Origin: CAVQTK01 sp963716455
GTDB lineage: Bacteria > Pseudomonadota > Gammaproteobacteria > Coxiellales > Coxiellaceae
DNA: 64,000 bases
Reading direction: 5' to 3'
Assembly: GCA_963716455.1 (NCBI GenBank)
Contig: CAVQTK010000009.1
Location: forward strand, 1-64,000
Shown: piece by piece, positions 47,524 to 56,897 of the stretch
Layout of the letters: every line of letters starts with the position of its first letter
How positions within the stretch are numbered: position 1 is the stretch's first letter
The notes under the pieces: generated by a model
What the model was told of the DNA's origin: nothing
The model's input: the letters and a program-made list of their open reading frames with translations, nothing else
Databases searched by the model: none
Translations under genes and position numbers: made by a program

Positions 47524-48624
47524 CTATTCCGCTAAGTTGGGATAATCGGTATATCCTTTCGCACCTCCTCCATATAAAGTAGAAGAATCTAAGTCATTCA
47601 AAGGTGCATTCTTTTTAAATCGATCTACTAAATCTGGATTTGCAATAAACAGCCTTCCAAATGCAACTAGATCAGCATAACCGCTTGCAATCGCCTCTAT
47701 AGCCATTTCCTTAGTGTAGCCATTATTTACTATCCATGGGCCGTTAAATTCTTTTCGCAAAGCATGAAAATCGAAACCATTAAAATTACGCGCACCACCC
47801 GTCGCCCCTTCCACGACATGAACATATGCCAATTTAAACTTATTTAATTCTTTCACTAATGGAAAAAATACCGCAGCTGGAGAAGAATCTGCAATACCAT
47901 TTGCAGGACTAACCGGTGAAAGTCGAATGCCTGTACGATTAGCACCAATTTCATTAGTCACTGCTTGAGTCACCTCCAGTGCAAATCGCAAGCGATTAGG
48001 AATAGAGCCACCATAATTATCAGTTCGATGATTAGCACCATCACTTAAAAACTGATGAATTAAATAGCCATTTGCGGCATGAATTTCTACTCCATCAAAC
48101 CCTGCCTGCATAGCATTGCGAGTGGCTGTTCTGTAATCTTCTATTATGCCCGCGATTTCTGTCAATTCTAATGCGCGAGGTGTTCCTATTTCAGCCATGG
48201 TACCCGTTTCAATAAAAGTATGTTGACCTATAGGCGCAATCGCTGATGGGGCAACGGGAAGCACTCCACCAGGCTGAAGGGAAGGATGAGAAATGCGACC
48301 TACGTGCCAGATTTGTAAGTAAATAGTTCCACCTTTGTTATGTACTGCGTCTGTGACTAATTTCCATCCTTCAATTTGAGCAGAAGAATAAATGCCTGGC
48401 GTCCACGCATACCCTTTACCGGTAGGAGAAATTTGCGTTGCTTCAGCAATAATTAATCCCGCATCCGCACGCTGAGCATAATACTCAGCATTGAGAGCAT
48501 GAGGAGCATCAATCTCGGGAGTGGCTCTATCACGGGTTAGTGGAGCCATAACGATTCTATTTCGTAATAATCTCCCACCTAAATCGAATGAAGTAAACAG
48601 AATGTTGGAATCAGGATGCATCAT
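47524..48624 (-). CDS. Old Yellow Enzyme family alkene reductase
   Basis: This 366-residue FMN enzyme starts at ATG 48624 (GGAG five bases upstream); the ten-residue extension to 48654 is unlikely. The TIM barrel carries RNRIVMAPLTRDRA, LQIWHVGRISHPS, VEIHAANGYLIHQFLSD with the substrate-binding His/Asn, and NRTDNYGGS-type residues. Members such as NemA reduce activated alkenes, nitrate esters and N-ethylmaleimide with NADPH. The gene is single and convergent with the toxin-like gene. Confidence 0.92.
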   Translation of the reverse strand: MMHPDSNILFTSFDLGGRLLRNRIVMAPLTRDRATPEIDAPHALNAEYYAQRADAGLIIAEATQISPTGKGYAWTPGIYSSAQIEGWKLVTDAVHNKGGTIYLQIWHVGRISHPSLQPGGVLPVAPSAIAPIGQHTFIETGTMAEIGTPRALELTEIAGIIEDYRTATRNAMQAGFDGVEIHAANGYLIHQFLSDGANHRTDNYGGSIPNRLRFALEVTQAVTNEIGANRTGIRLSPVSPANGIADSSPAAVFFPLVKELNKFKLAYVHVVEGATGGARNFNGFDFHALRKEFNGPWIVNNGYTKEMAIEAIASGYADLVAFGRLFIANPDLVDRFKKNAPLNDLDSSTLYGGGAKGYTDYPNLAE

Positions 48625-48702
48625 TTTTCTCCTAACTTTTACTTTAATATCCAATCATTATATTATAGCAATAAAGACCAACCAACCTAACCAGGGAACA
48701 CC

Positions 48703-49504
48703 ATGCATGCATTTAAAAATTCATTTAAATTATTTTTAATAATACTGAGTTCTATGCCAATCACTCTTGCTGCCCCATTAATATCAAAACCTGCCATTTT
48801 TAAAACATAGCAAGCAGTTAATAGTTGTTATTACTGACTCTTGGCATACTCCTCAGGGAAAAATGCAGTTATTTATGCGATTCAATTCAAAACAAAAATG
48901 GCAGGCGGTAAGTAATGCATGGCCGGTGGTTGTCGGTAGAAATGGACTTGCCTGGGGAAATAATTTTAAATCCTATGCAACGGCTGAAATGCCGATAAAA
49001 AGAGAAGGTGATGGCAAAGCTATCGCCGGAGCATTTCGTTTAAACTCCGCTTTCGGGTTTAGTGCAACGTCGAATAATATTTATAAATATCCATATATAA
49101 AAATAACACCCAGCTTGGTGTGTGTGGATGATCCTGAATCTCATTATTACGGAAGAATAATTGACAGCGCAAATATAACCGATAAAGACTGGAAAAGTGC
49201 CGAAATGATGGCTGAAGTTCCATTTTATCGAAAAGGTCTCATAGTTGATTATAACAGCCATGGTCAAATGTCTAGTAGTGGGTCTTGCATTTTTATGCAT
49301 ATTAAAAATGCAAATGCACCCGGCACGGCTGGCTGCACTGCCATGAAATTACCTTACTTAACTAAGGCGCTAGAATGGATAAACCCTAGTGCCAATCCGG
49401 TATTAGTGCAGCTCCCTCAAGAACAATATTTAAAGCTACAAGCTAGCTGGGGCCTGCCATCTGCGAATATCCCATGCCCGTGTGTAGACGGGCGCCTCAC
49501 TTGA
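48703..49504 (+). pseudogene. L,D-transpeptidase (YkuD-like), frameshifted after signal peptide
   Basis: ATG 48703 (AGGGA before it) opens a clear signal peptide with hydrophobic core FLIILSSMPITLAAP, but the frame stops at 48810. The mature part continues one frame away as KHSKQLIVVITDSWHTPQG and runs to 49504. The catalytic region is intact: SSSGSCIFMHI with the His, then GTAGCTAM with the nucleophile Cys. One extra A in the AAAA run near 48802-48805 explains the break. Intact members cross-link peptidoglycan or act on related periplasmic substrates. As it stands the enzyme would lack its export signal. Confidence 0.75.
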
Positions 49505-49509
49505 TCTGT

Positions 49510-50489
49510 TTATTCATTCATGAATTTTATCGCTATTTGTTCAAAATCATCAAAGTGATTTTCTAAACCATGATTTGCACCAGGAATAGAGACTAATTTT
49601 GAATAGATACCTTGATTGTTCAAAGCATGTTTAAAACTTTTCTGTTCATCTAAGGACACACGATTATCGGAAAGTCCATAGATTAAAAGGACCTTTAATG
49701 ATTTAGGAAGATATTTAGCATTATAAAAATACTGGGTCTCTTATATTTATCCATTCATGAATGTCTTGAATATGGCTTTTTTTGCATTCCTTTTTAAATA
49801 AATATCTCATCTCAAAGCGCTTATTCATGCTAATATTTAAGTCGACATTTCCTGAAACCGATATAGCTTTATTAATTCTTTGCTTTACATAATTTGATCG
49901 ACTAAGACTAATGAACATTTGCATTGCTCCTCTACTTATCCCCATCATGGTAAACGGGGACTGTAGTTTTAATTTGGTGAAATTTTCCAATTGAGGAAAA
50001 AACTTAATCAGGTTCTCAACATCTTCAATATCGTTCCCACCAAATTGATCATCCCCACCGTATATATTTCCACGATACAATGTTCCCATTACATTGTAGC
50101 CTTTTATAAAGGAAAACCTATTATTCGGTCTCATGATACCAAAATATCTATTCCCTCCGCGAAGAATAATGATTACCGGGTGAGCATTTTCTGTAATATA
50201 GCTGAAAAATCCAGCCACATAATCGGAACCACTTAAAATATTTGAACACTATGATACGCCGAGTACCATTCGTTAACTCTTCCTTGAGTTCTTTAGGAAC
50301 TGTTTTATCAAAAATAAGCTGTTGCGTAATGTCTTGTATCTGTACTCCTTCATTTAAAGTATAATACTTTACTTTTTCAATTGATGTTTTATTTAATTGA
50401 AATGCTTGATAAAATCTAATAAAAGTCTTATGACACAAAATGCCTAAAATGAACAATAAGCATAAACTTACAATGCAAATTTTTTTCAA
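49510..50489 (-). pseudogene. Alpha/beta serine hydrolase, two frameshifts
   Basis: Three frames join into one ~325-residue hydrolase. The first (50489 to about 50240) has an N-terminal membrane or signal segment. The second (to 49721) has HPVIIILRGGNRYFG and the nucleophile elbow MGISRGAMQ. The third (to 49510) has LLIYGLSDNRV with the Asp and IPGANHGLENHF with the His. One-base losses near 50238-50242 and in CCC near 49730-49737 explain the breaks. The triad Ser-Asp-His is complete in the reconstruction, so the gene was functional until recently. The substrate is unknown. Confidence 0.75.
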
Positions 50490-50580
50490 TAGTTGTCTCC
50501 AACAACATAATACCTAGGCTTTACCGATCGCAAAGATATGATATATTCGTTATAGTGCAAAACACAAATAAAATACATAA

Positions 50581-51138
50581 ATGGGTAGCAAGACTATGAT
50601 TTCAACTGAGGAAAGGCAACTATTTGCCGAAGCGGTAAAAAAAGTAAAACCGCTTATAGAGAGCTATAAAAATAGAAAAAAATCTCTGATCAATAAACTG
50701 CCTTTACGTCAAACACCTCAATGGCCGAAAAAATTTGAAAGGTCACTCATTTTGGATGACCTGGGTGAAATGGAATGGGTAAGTATTGATGACATTTTAC
50801 GTTTTCATCGCTCTGGATTACAAACCAAATTATTAAAAAAGCTCTCTAAAGGTCAGTTACCGATTGAAGGGCGCGCTGATCTTCATCGTATGTCAGTGAC
50901 ACAAGCGCTGAATTTTGCAGATGATTTTATTAAGCATTGCCAACTTCAAGCGCTACGTCATGTTTTAATTATTCATGGGAAAGGCATAAAAACCGAAAAA
51001 CCTATCCTTAAAAACGCAATTTATGCATGGCTCAAAAATAACGAATCCGTGCTCGCTCTGCATTCTGCGCAAAGCAAAGATGGAGGTACAGGCGCTCTTT
51101 ATGTTCTTATTAAATTATCGAAAGTGGAATCACTATGA
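50581..51138 (+). CDS. Smr domain protein
   Basis: This 185-residue protein has a basic N-terminal part and a C-terminal Smr domain (about 100-185) with GRADLHRMSVTQAL (usual DLHG is DLHR here), IIHGKGIKT and GGTGALYVLI. Smr domains bind nucleic acid and some are nucleases; the YdaL/SmrA type is the closest in layout. An alternative start is ATG 50596. It overlaps the ABC-F gene by four bases, implying co-expression and a possible shared role in translation or RNA surveillance (inference). Confidence 0.85.
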   Translation: MGSKTMISTEERQLFAEAVKKVKPLIESYKNRKKSLINKLPLRQTPQWPKKFERSLILDDLGEMEWVSIDDILRFHRSGLQTKLLKKLSKGQLPIEGRADLHRMSVTQALNFADDFIKHCQLQALRHVLIIHGKGIKTEKPILKNAIYAWLKNNESVLALHSAQSKDGGTGALYVLIKLSKVESL

Positions 51139-52883
51139 GCTTGTTAGTCAACGCGCAATCAATCAGTAAATCGTATGGGGTTGATCCCTTATTTACAAAT
51201 ATCTCTTTTGGTATCTATGCCGGAGATAGAGTGGGCTTAATTGGTCCAAATGGCTGTGGAAAATCTACTTTATTAAAAATTTTAATGGGAGTCGAAACCC
51301 CTGATAACGGTAAAATCGTAAAAACTCGCAGTACACATTCAGTATATTTACCTCAAGAAGATACTTTTAATAATCAGATGACAATTGAACACGTGCTGCA
51401 AGGTTTTTCTCGACATCAACTCAGCGAAGTGGAAGTCGATGCTGAACATGGCTGGAACCTTACTCAAACCGTTGGCAATCTTTCCGGTGGATGGCGAAAA
51501 CGCCTTGCCATTGTCCTTGCACTTTTACAAAAACCTGATTTATTGTTGATAGACGAGCCAACCAACCACCTCGATCTTGAAGGAATTTTGTGGTTAGAAG
51601 CAACGCTCCAAAAAGCTACGTTTTCGTTTATCCTGGTCAGTCATGATCGTTTTTTTTTAGAAAACACGGTAAATTCAGTAATGGAGCTAAATCGCGCTTA
51701 TTTAGAAGGTTTTTTTAAAAATACCGGTAATTATAGTGAATTTGTTCAAAAGCGCGAAGAAGTATTTGCCGGTCAGCTAAAACGTGAGCAAACTCTAGCA
51801 AATAAAATGCGTCGGGAACAAGAATGGTTACAAAGAGGCCCTAAGGCTCGTACAACTAAAGCGCAATATCGTATCGATAATGCAGAAAATTTGCGTGAGA
51901 ACCTTCGAAAGATTGCCCTGAGCAATTCGCAACATAAAACTGCTGGCATTGATTTTGCGGCTACAGGGCGTAAAACTAAAATTCTTTTAGAAGCCCACCA
52001 ACTTAAAAAATCATATGGTGACAAAGTTCTTTTCGAAAACTTAAATTTAAAACTTTCACCTGGAGATTGTGTCGGTCTAATGGGAAGAAATGGCAGTGGT
52101 AAAAGTACCTTATTAAACCTATTAAAAGGAAATTTGTTACCCGATGCAGGATCAATCACCCGTGCTACTAATTTGCGTATCGTAACCTTTGATCAAAAAC
52201 GCGAACAACTAAATCAAAATCAAACTTTGTGGAAGGCTTTAGCACCTGAAGGTGATAGCGTTTTTTATAAGGGTCAAAGCATACACGTAGCTGCCTGGGC
52301 AAAACGGTTTCTTTTCCCCAACGATCAATTGCACCAATCGGTTTCGCGACTGTCTGGCGGAGAACAAGCCCGCGTTTTAATAGCCAATTTAATGTTAAAA
52401 CCTGCCGATATTTTATTGCTCGATGAACCTACTAACGATTTAGATATTCCTACCTTAGAAGTTCTTGAAGAAAGTTTAGGAGAATTTACTGGCGCAATTG
52501 TTTTAATTACCCATGATAGATATTTGCTGGAACGACTTAGCACCGTTTTGTTGCATTTAAATGGCCACGGTAAAGCAGAATTTTTTGCAGACTATTCACA
52601 ATGGTTTAAAGCCCAACAAGCTTTTATTTCTCCCATAAAATCCGCGCAATTAGAGCCACAAAAGACCCAAAAAAAAACAACATACGAAGAGCAAAAAGAA
52701 TTGAGTCGCCTTCCTGCTAAAATTCAAAAAGCCGAAGCTGAATTAGAGGTTTTACAAACTCAGTTGTCCGATCCTACAATTATGAATAATCAAAAAAAAT
52801 TGCTTGGATTATGTCAAAACATCGAATCGGCCAAAAAAAAAATCGAACAACTTTATCATCGCTGGCAAGAGTTAGAAGAATAA
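51135..52883 (+). CDS. uup: ABC-F family ATPase (Uup-like)
   Basis: This 582-residue protein has two ABC domains and no membrane part. Domain 1: Walker A GPNGCGKST, signature LSGGWRKRL, Walker B DEPTNHLD. A linker follows with the REEVFAGQLKREQTLANKM helix. Domain 2: GRNGSGKST, LSGGEQARV, DEPTNDLD. A C-terminal coiled coil (about 520-580) fits Uup, which acts on the ribosome and affects transposon excision. Assignment to Uup rather than another ABC-F rests on this layout. It is coupled to the Smr gene. Confidence 0.9.
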   Translation: MSLLVNAQSISKSYGVDPLFTNISFGIYAGDRVGLIGPNGCGKSTLLKILMGVETPDNGKIVKTRSTHSVYLPQEDTFNNQMTIEHVLQGFSRHQLSEVEVDAEHGWNLTQTVGNLSGGWRKRLAIVLALLQKPDLLLIDEPTNHLDLEGILWLEATLQKATFSFILVSHDRFFLENTVNSVMELNRAYLEGFFKNTGNYSEFVQKREEVFAGQLKREQTLANKMRREQEWLQRGPKARTTKAQYRIDNAENLRENLRKIALSNSQHKTAGIDFAATGRKTKILLEAHQLKKSYGDKVLFENLNLKLSPGDCVGLMGRNGSGKSTLLNLLKGNLLPDAGSITRATNLRIVTFDQKREQLNQNQTLWKALAPEGDSVFYKGQSIHVAAWAKRFLFPNDQLHQSVSRLSGGEQARVLIANLMLKPADILLLDEPTNDLDIPTLEVLEESLGEFTGAIVLITHDRYLLERLSTVLLHLNGHGKAEFFADYSQWFKAQQAFISPIKSAQLEPQKTQKKTTYEEQKELSRLPAKIQKAEAELEVLQTQLSDPTIMNNQKKLLGLCQNIESAKKKIEQLYHRWQELEE

Positions 52884-52956
52884 AGAATAAATAGTGATTT
52901 TAGCCCATCACGCTGCTAACATGGGAATTTCGGTTATTATTTGAGTTTTAATTCTG

Positions 52957-54573
52957 ATGGAACAGAGCATTGTTTATATAGCCTTGTTTTGCGTTATCGT
53001 CGTCATTGGTCAACTCGTTAATCGATTATCTATTCCCTTGCCGTTGCTGCTAGTGATCACCGGGATGTTATTGAGCACCCTCCCCAGTTTCAAGTCGGTG
53101 ACTATTAATCCTCCTATAGTGCTAAATATTTTTTTACCACTGATGGTCTATCAAATTAGCAGCTTTACATCATGGAAGGACTTTAAAAAAAATATTCGCT
53201 CCATTACCTTACTATCCATCGGCCACGTCATATTCATTACGATTATTGTCGCAATTCTTCTCCATATTCTTATTCCAAAGTTGGATTGGGCGTTGGCAGT
53301 GATGATAGGTGCAATTATCTCTCCCCCCGATGATGTCGCTATTGTTTCAATTGCCGAAAAAATTAGAATGCCAAATCGGGTTATTACCATTTTGGAAGGA
53401 GAAGGCATGCTCAATGACGCAACTGCTCTAACTCTTTTCCGGTTTGCATTGGCAGCTGCATTAACTCATCAATTTTTGCCAATTCATGCAATCTCCGTAT
53501 TTTTTTTAGATATTATCGGTGAAACAATGTACGGCATTTTATTGGGATATGTTCTTGGTGAATTACGCCTTAGAATTACCAGTCCCTCATTACACATCAT
53601 CGCTTCATTGTTAACACCGTTTTTAGCTTATTTTCCCGCAGAATTACTCGGAGGAAGTGGTATCATCGCTACAGTAGCAACCGGCTTTGTGATTGGACAT
53701 ATTTACTCAACTCGTTTCACACCAGGATTTAGATTAATCAGCCGGGCAATGTGGCCTTCCATCACCTTCGGAATCCAAAGTATGCTCTTTTTCCTGGTAG
53801 GTTTGGATATGATATCGATTATGCAAAAAATCGGAGTGATTTCCTGGAAACCATTACTATTATACAGCAGCGCCATTATTTTAACCGTAATCATCGGCCG
53901 GTTTATTTGGGTTTATTGCGCAAATATTTATATTCCCAGACGGCTGTTTGCTTCAATCCGCAAACGCGATCCGCATATTCCTTGGCAATATCCATTTCTG
54001 GTTTCTTGGGCAGGTATGCGCGGCAGCATTTCAATGGCTGCCGCACTTGCTGTGCCTTTTTTATCAACATTTGTTAATGGTGTAAATATCAGAGATTTTT
54101 TAATTTTTCTGGTTTCCACTGTAATCATAGCAACCTTGTTATTACAAGGTTTGGCATTACCCTGGTTGTTAAAAATCATGGGAATTGCAAAAATTTCCGC
54201 ATGTGAGGAATATAGCGAACATATCGCCGAAATGATTGCCAAAAAAAGAATGGCTGTTGCTGCGTTGCGTTGGCTTACCGAATCCAAAAAGCAAATCCAA
54301 GATAACCCGCGTCTTTATGAAGAAATTAAATTTTGGATGAAACACTATAAAATAATTAAGACTACATTGCATGAAAGAATTGCGGATCATCATCAACAGT
54401 TAAGCCATGATGAGGAAGCAGAAATCACCCAGGATACTGCCTTACAGTTGGCACTAATTGAAATTGAAAAAAATGAACTAATGAAGTTATGGCGCAATGA
54501 AGAGATCAATCTGACTGTAAGAAATAAACTGTTGGAAAAATTGGACCATGCTGCCAAAAATCTCAAAGCCTAA
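52957..54573 (+). CDS. CPA1-type Na+/H+ antiporter
   Basis: This 538-residue protein has about twelve membrane helices. IGAIISPPDDVAIVSIAEK and LEGEGMLNDATALTLFRFAL carry the Asp residues of the ion-binding site typical of the CPA1/NhaP family. VSWAGMRGSISMAAALAVP is the helix-10-like GMRG motif. A ~125-residue C-terminal cytoplasmic tail, helical and charged, ends it. Length and motifs are normal for the family. A small reverse-strand frame overlaps its last 87 bases. Confidence 0.92.
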   Translation: MEQSIVYIALFCVIVVIGQLVNRLSIPLPLLLVITGMLLSTLPSFKSVTINPPIVLNIFLPLMVYQISSFTSWKDFKKNIRSITLLSIGHVIFITIIVAILLHILIPKLDWALAVMIGAIISPPDDVAIVSIAEKIRMPNRVITILEGEGMLNDATALTLFRFALAAALTHQFLPIHAISVFFLDIIGETMYGILLGYVLGELRLRITSPSLHIIASLLTPFLAYFPAELLGGSGIIATVATGFVIGHIYSTRFTPGFRLISRAMWPSITFGIQSMLFFLVGLDMISIMQKIGVISWKPLLLYSSAIILTVIIGRFIWVYCANIYIPRRLFASIRKRDPHIPWQYPFLVSWAGMRGSISMAAALAVPFLSTFVNGVNIRDFLIFLVSTVIIATLLLQGLALPWLLKIMGIAKISACEEYSEHIAEMIAKKRMAVAALRWLTESKKQIQDNPRLYEEIKFWMKHYKIIKTTLHERIADHHQQLSHDEEAEITQDTALQLALIEIEKNELMKLWRNEEINLTVRNKLLEKLDHAAKNLKA

Positions 54574-54747
54574 CTTCCCATTTAAACTAAAAATAAGTTC
54601 TATCATAGTTTTCTCATAAGAATCGATGACTGGCAGACTTAATCCTATAGATATAGCTAATTGAAAAAAGCGGATGCCCCAGCCAACAAAAAATCCTTTT
54701 GTTCCTGTACTCGCACTGATTTCCTTCGCTACCGTTTTTAAAGACAT
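54487..54747 (-). CDS. Small ORF resembling the end of a mitochondrial carrier
   Basis: An 86-residue frame whose residues ~1-46 read KEISASTGTKGFFVGWGIRF and then a hydrophobic helix ending PVIDSYEK. The GxxGFFxGWxxR spacing and following helix resemble the third repeat of mitochondrial carrier proteins, a eukaryotic family of which one Legionella effector (LncP) is known. The last 29 residues lie antisense inside the antiporter gene. It may be the remains of a longer carrier or a chance similarity. Confidence 0.35.
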   Translation of the reverse strand: MSLKTVAKEISASTGTKGFFVGWGIRFFQLAISIGLSLPVIDSYEKTMIELIFSLNGKLGFEIFGSMVQFFQQFISYSQIDLFIAP

Positions 54748-54900
54748 ATATTTCTTACTTTTATTTTTTTTGTATATGATTTCTATATAAGAAATTTACA
54801 ACCCATCTCCATAACAAAACCAACTAACCGGCACGATTCTCTATTTAATTATTTCTTAATAAATATAATATATATATATATAAATCGATAGAGGTCAATA

Positions 54901-55736
54901 ATGAGCAAGTCAGAAGAAAGTTTAGAAAAATACATGCCCAATGAGATGCATTTTAGAGACACCGTTACCGATATAAAAAAGATCATGCCCATACTTTTGG
55001 GTAATAAATCGAAAAAATCTTTAGGAACGCAAAAGATAAAAGTAAACAATAGTTTGAAGAGCTATTTAAAAAAATCCACACACTGTTTAATAGAAAATAG
55101 CTATTTTGAAGCTGTTAAAGCCGATGTACAAGAATTTATAACTAAAAAATCTCAAGGAGCAATTAAAACAGACGATTCAACATATACAGCGGAAAGTGGA
55201 CGTGTTTATGGATGGCATTCCGATGCAGACGTAGAAGTCTCAGTACTAAGCGTCTTTACCCCATCAGCGGTAAAGGTATTACACAGATGACAGGAATAGC
55301 ATTCTGCGAATTAATTGATCGTGAATGTAAAAATCAAGAAACAACAATAGAACAACACGCGTTAACAACGCTAAAAGAAAAGCTTGCTGAGTATAAGCAG
55401 CTGCAGCAAGAATTCCTTCTACCCCATTTGCTTTATTATCTCAATCTCAGTCCTCTTCAACTTCCTCGGATTTAAAAGAACTGGTTTCCCCAGGACCGAC
55501 ACTGCAGAGCCTAACAGCAGGATCTGCTTCACCCTCTCTTTCATCTAGACAGCTACCTTTAGGGTTAAAATCAAGCAAAAAAAAAGAGAAACTTTGCTTA
55601 TGAGGCTTTAACTAGTAAAGCAGGTACTTTTAAATCCCAACGGTTAAATCAGAATCCCGTACTTCAGCGATCAGATCCAACCACCACCTCGAAACCACCA
55701 ACAACCTCTTCGTCTGTGAATTCTATTCCATCATAA
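54901..55736 (+). pseudogene. Effector-like gene with three frameshifts
   Basis: The N-terminal frame (54901-55290) begins MSKSEESLEKYMPNEM and ends after SVLSVFT. The next frame continues PISGKGITQMTGIAFCEL with a helical EKLAEYKQLQQEF. The next gives SQSQSSSTSSDLKELV, Ser/Pro-rich. The last reads KRNFAYEALTSKAGTF and ends IPS at 55736. Junctions lie near 55262, 55400-55420 and in a nine-A run at 55577-55585. Such helical proteins with a disordered Ser/Gln tail are typical of secreted effectors, but the family is not recognised. Confidence 0.6.
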
Positions 55737-55752
55737 TACGGCATCCATCTAT

Positions 55753-56664
55753 TTAAATGTTAAATGGAACTCCATTCGTAAAGTAATGATGAACAAGTTG
55801 TTTTGCCTCACTGGTGGCAACCTGCTCTATGGGTTGCACAAATTTGCTTTTTCTAAAAATATCAATGACTTCTGACAATTTAATGGATGATTTGAGGGAG
55901 GGAGCCCGCTTATCATCCATTAACCGGGTGAATAAATCACCCCGACCAAAATCCGCATTCGCCATTTCATTCACAGAGGTTTTTTCTAAAAAGTGAGCTG
56001 TTAATAAAAATCGGAAACAACAGTGCATAAAACTGGATATCCGTTCATCCTCAGGATTTTTTTTATAACAAAAAAGACTCATTCTATAGGTAAAAAGAGC
56101 ATATAAAAGATAGCCGGGAGACCCGTGCATAGATGAAGTGACTTCTAATACGTTGATCAGTTTATTCAGTAATGATTGATCTTCACGATGAGACAGAATT
56201 TCAAGCCCTTTATTAACTAAAATATAGGTGGCGTGAAAGGAACAAAAGGATTGCATGGCTACATATAAAATAAAAGTTTTTGCGGCTTCACTATTTTGCT
56301 CATCTAAATACTCATAAAAGAGTATTAATCCCGCTAATAAGCTAAAGGACGAAACATATCTTTGCTTTTTGAATTGGTATTTAAATGCCTTTTCTTCACC
56401 TAATTCTGCTAAACTTCTTAACCAAGTAGAGGTCATTTTTTCGCTTTTTTGACACCATATCTTGACTTGAGGACTATAAATTGCCAATTTAACCACAGAT
56501 ACCACGGAATCACAGTATTCATCTAAAATGCAGCCAAGCTTTTCAGAGTAGGTAGGGGATGGTTTTAGAGCTTTAATTAAAGAAAGTGCTTTCTTCTCTT
56601 TATCAGACAGGTGAAAAAACTCTATCTCCTGACAAATTTGGTTGATCTTCTTAGAATCTTTCAT
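55753..56664 (-). CDS. DUF5630-like hypothetical protein
   Basis: This 303-residue, largely helical protein contains LSDKEKKALSLIKAL, LDEYCDSVVSVVKLAIYSP, STWLRSLAELGEEKAFKYQF and SFSLLAGLILFYEYL. This pattern reminds me of the DUF5630 family seen in Legionella and relatives; the assignment is from memory and not checked. No signal peptide or catalytic motif is visible. It is convergent with the decayed effector-like gene and intact, unlike most of its neighbours. Confidence 0.7.
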   Translation of the reverse strand: MKDSKKINQICQEIEFFHLSDKEKKALSLIKALKPSPTYSEKLGCILDEYCDSVVSVVKLAIYSPQVKIWCQKSEKMTSTWLRSLAELGEEKAFKYQFKKQRYVSSFSLLAGLILFYEYLDEQNSEAAKTFILYVAMQSFCSFHATYILVNKGLEILSHREDQSLLNKLINVLEVTSSMHGSPGYLLYALFTYRMSLFCYKKNPEDERISSFMHCCFRFLLTAHFLEKTSVNEMANADFGRGDLFTRLMDDKRAPSLKSSIKLSEVIDIFRKSKFVQPIEQVATSEAKQLVHHYFTNGVPFNI

Positions 56665-56750
56665 CTCACTGTCCCATTTCTATATTTTATTCAATATAAA
56701 TCATAAAAAATACAAAGTCAATTGACTTCCGGCCTAATATCATAACTCAA

Positions 56751-56897
56751 TAGACTTCTTTCGAAACTCTACTGCTGATGCAAATTGCTGCGTTGCTTCG
56801 GTGCTCAAATCCTCACATTACTTGCGTGTATGCTCCGGTTTTGCGCTCCGATGCGCCTTGCACTTTGCTACCAGCAGCGAGCTTCGAAAGAAGTCTA
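56751..56897. repeat. Dispersed inverted-repeat element, longest copy
   Basis: A 147-bp element with terminal inverted repeats TAGACTTCTTTCGAAAC (56751-56767) and GCTTCGAAAGAAGTCTA (56881-56897, one mismatch). It contains the full interior (GCTGCGTTGCTTCGGTGCTC and on), of which copy 1 at 5744 lacks about 27 bp. Inner CTGCTG/CAGCAG arms extend the palindrome. It overlaps the 3' end of the trehalase gene. Confidence 0.9.

Noticed and set aside
47495..47550. CCCAACT/AGTTGGG inverted repeat as a terminator
   Set aside because: One arm is inside the coding end of the Old Yellow Enzyme, the loop is long and there is no T-run.
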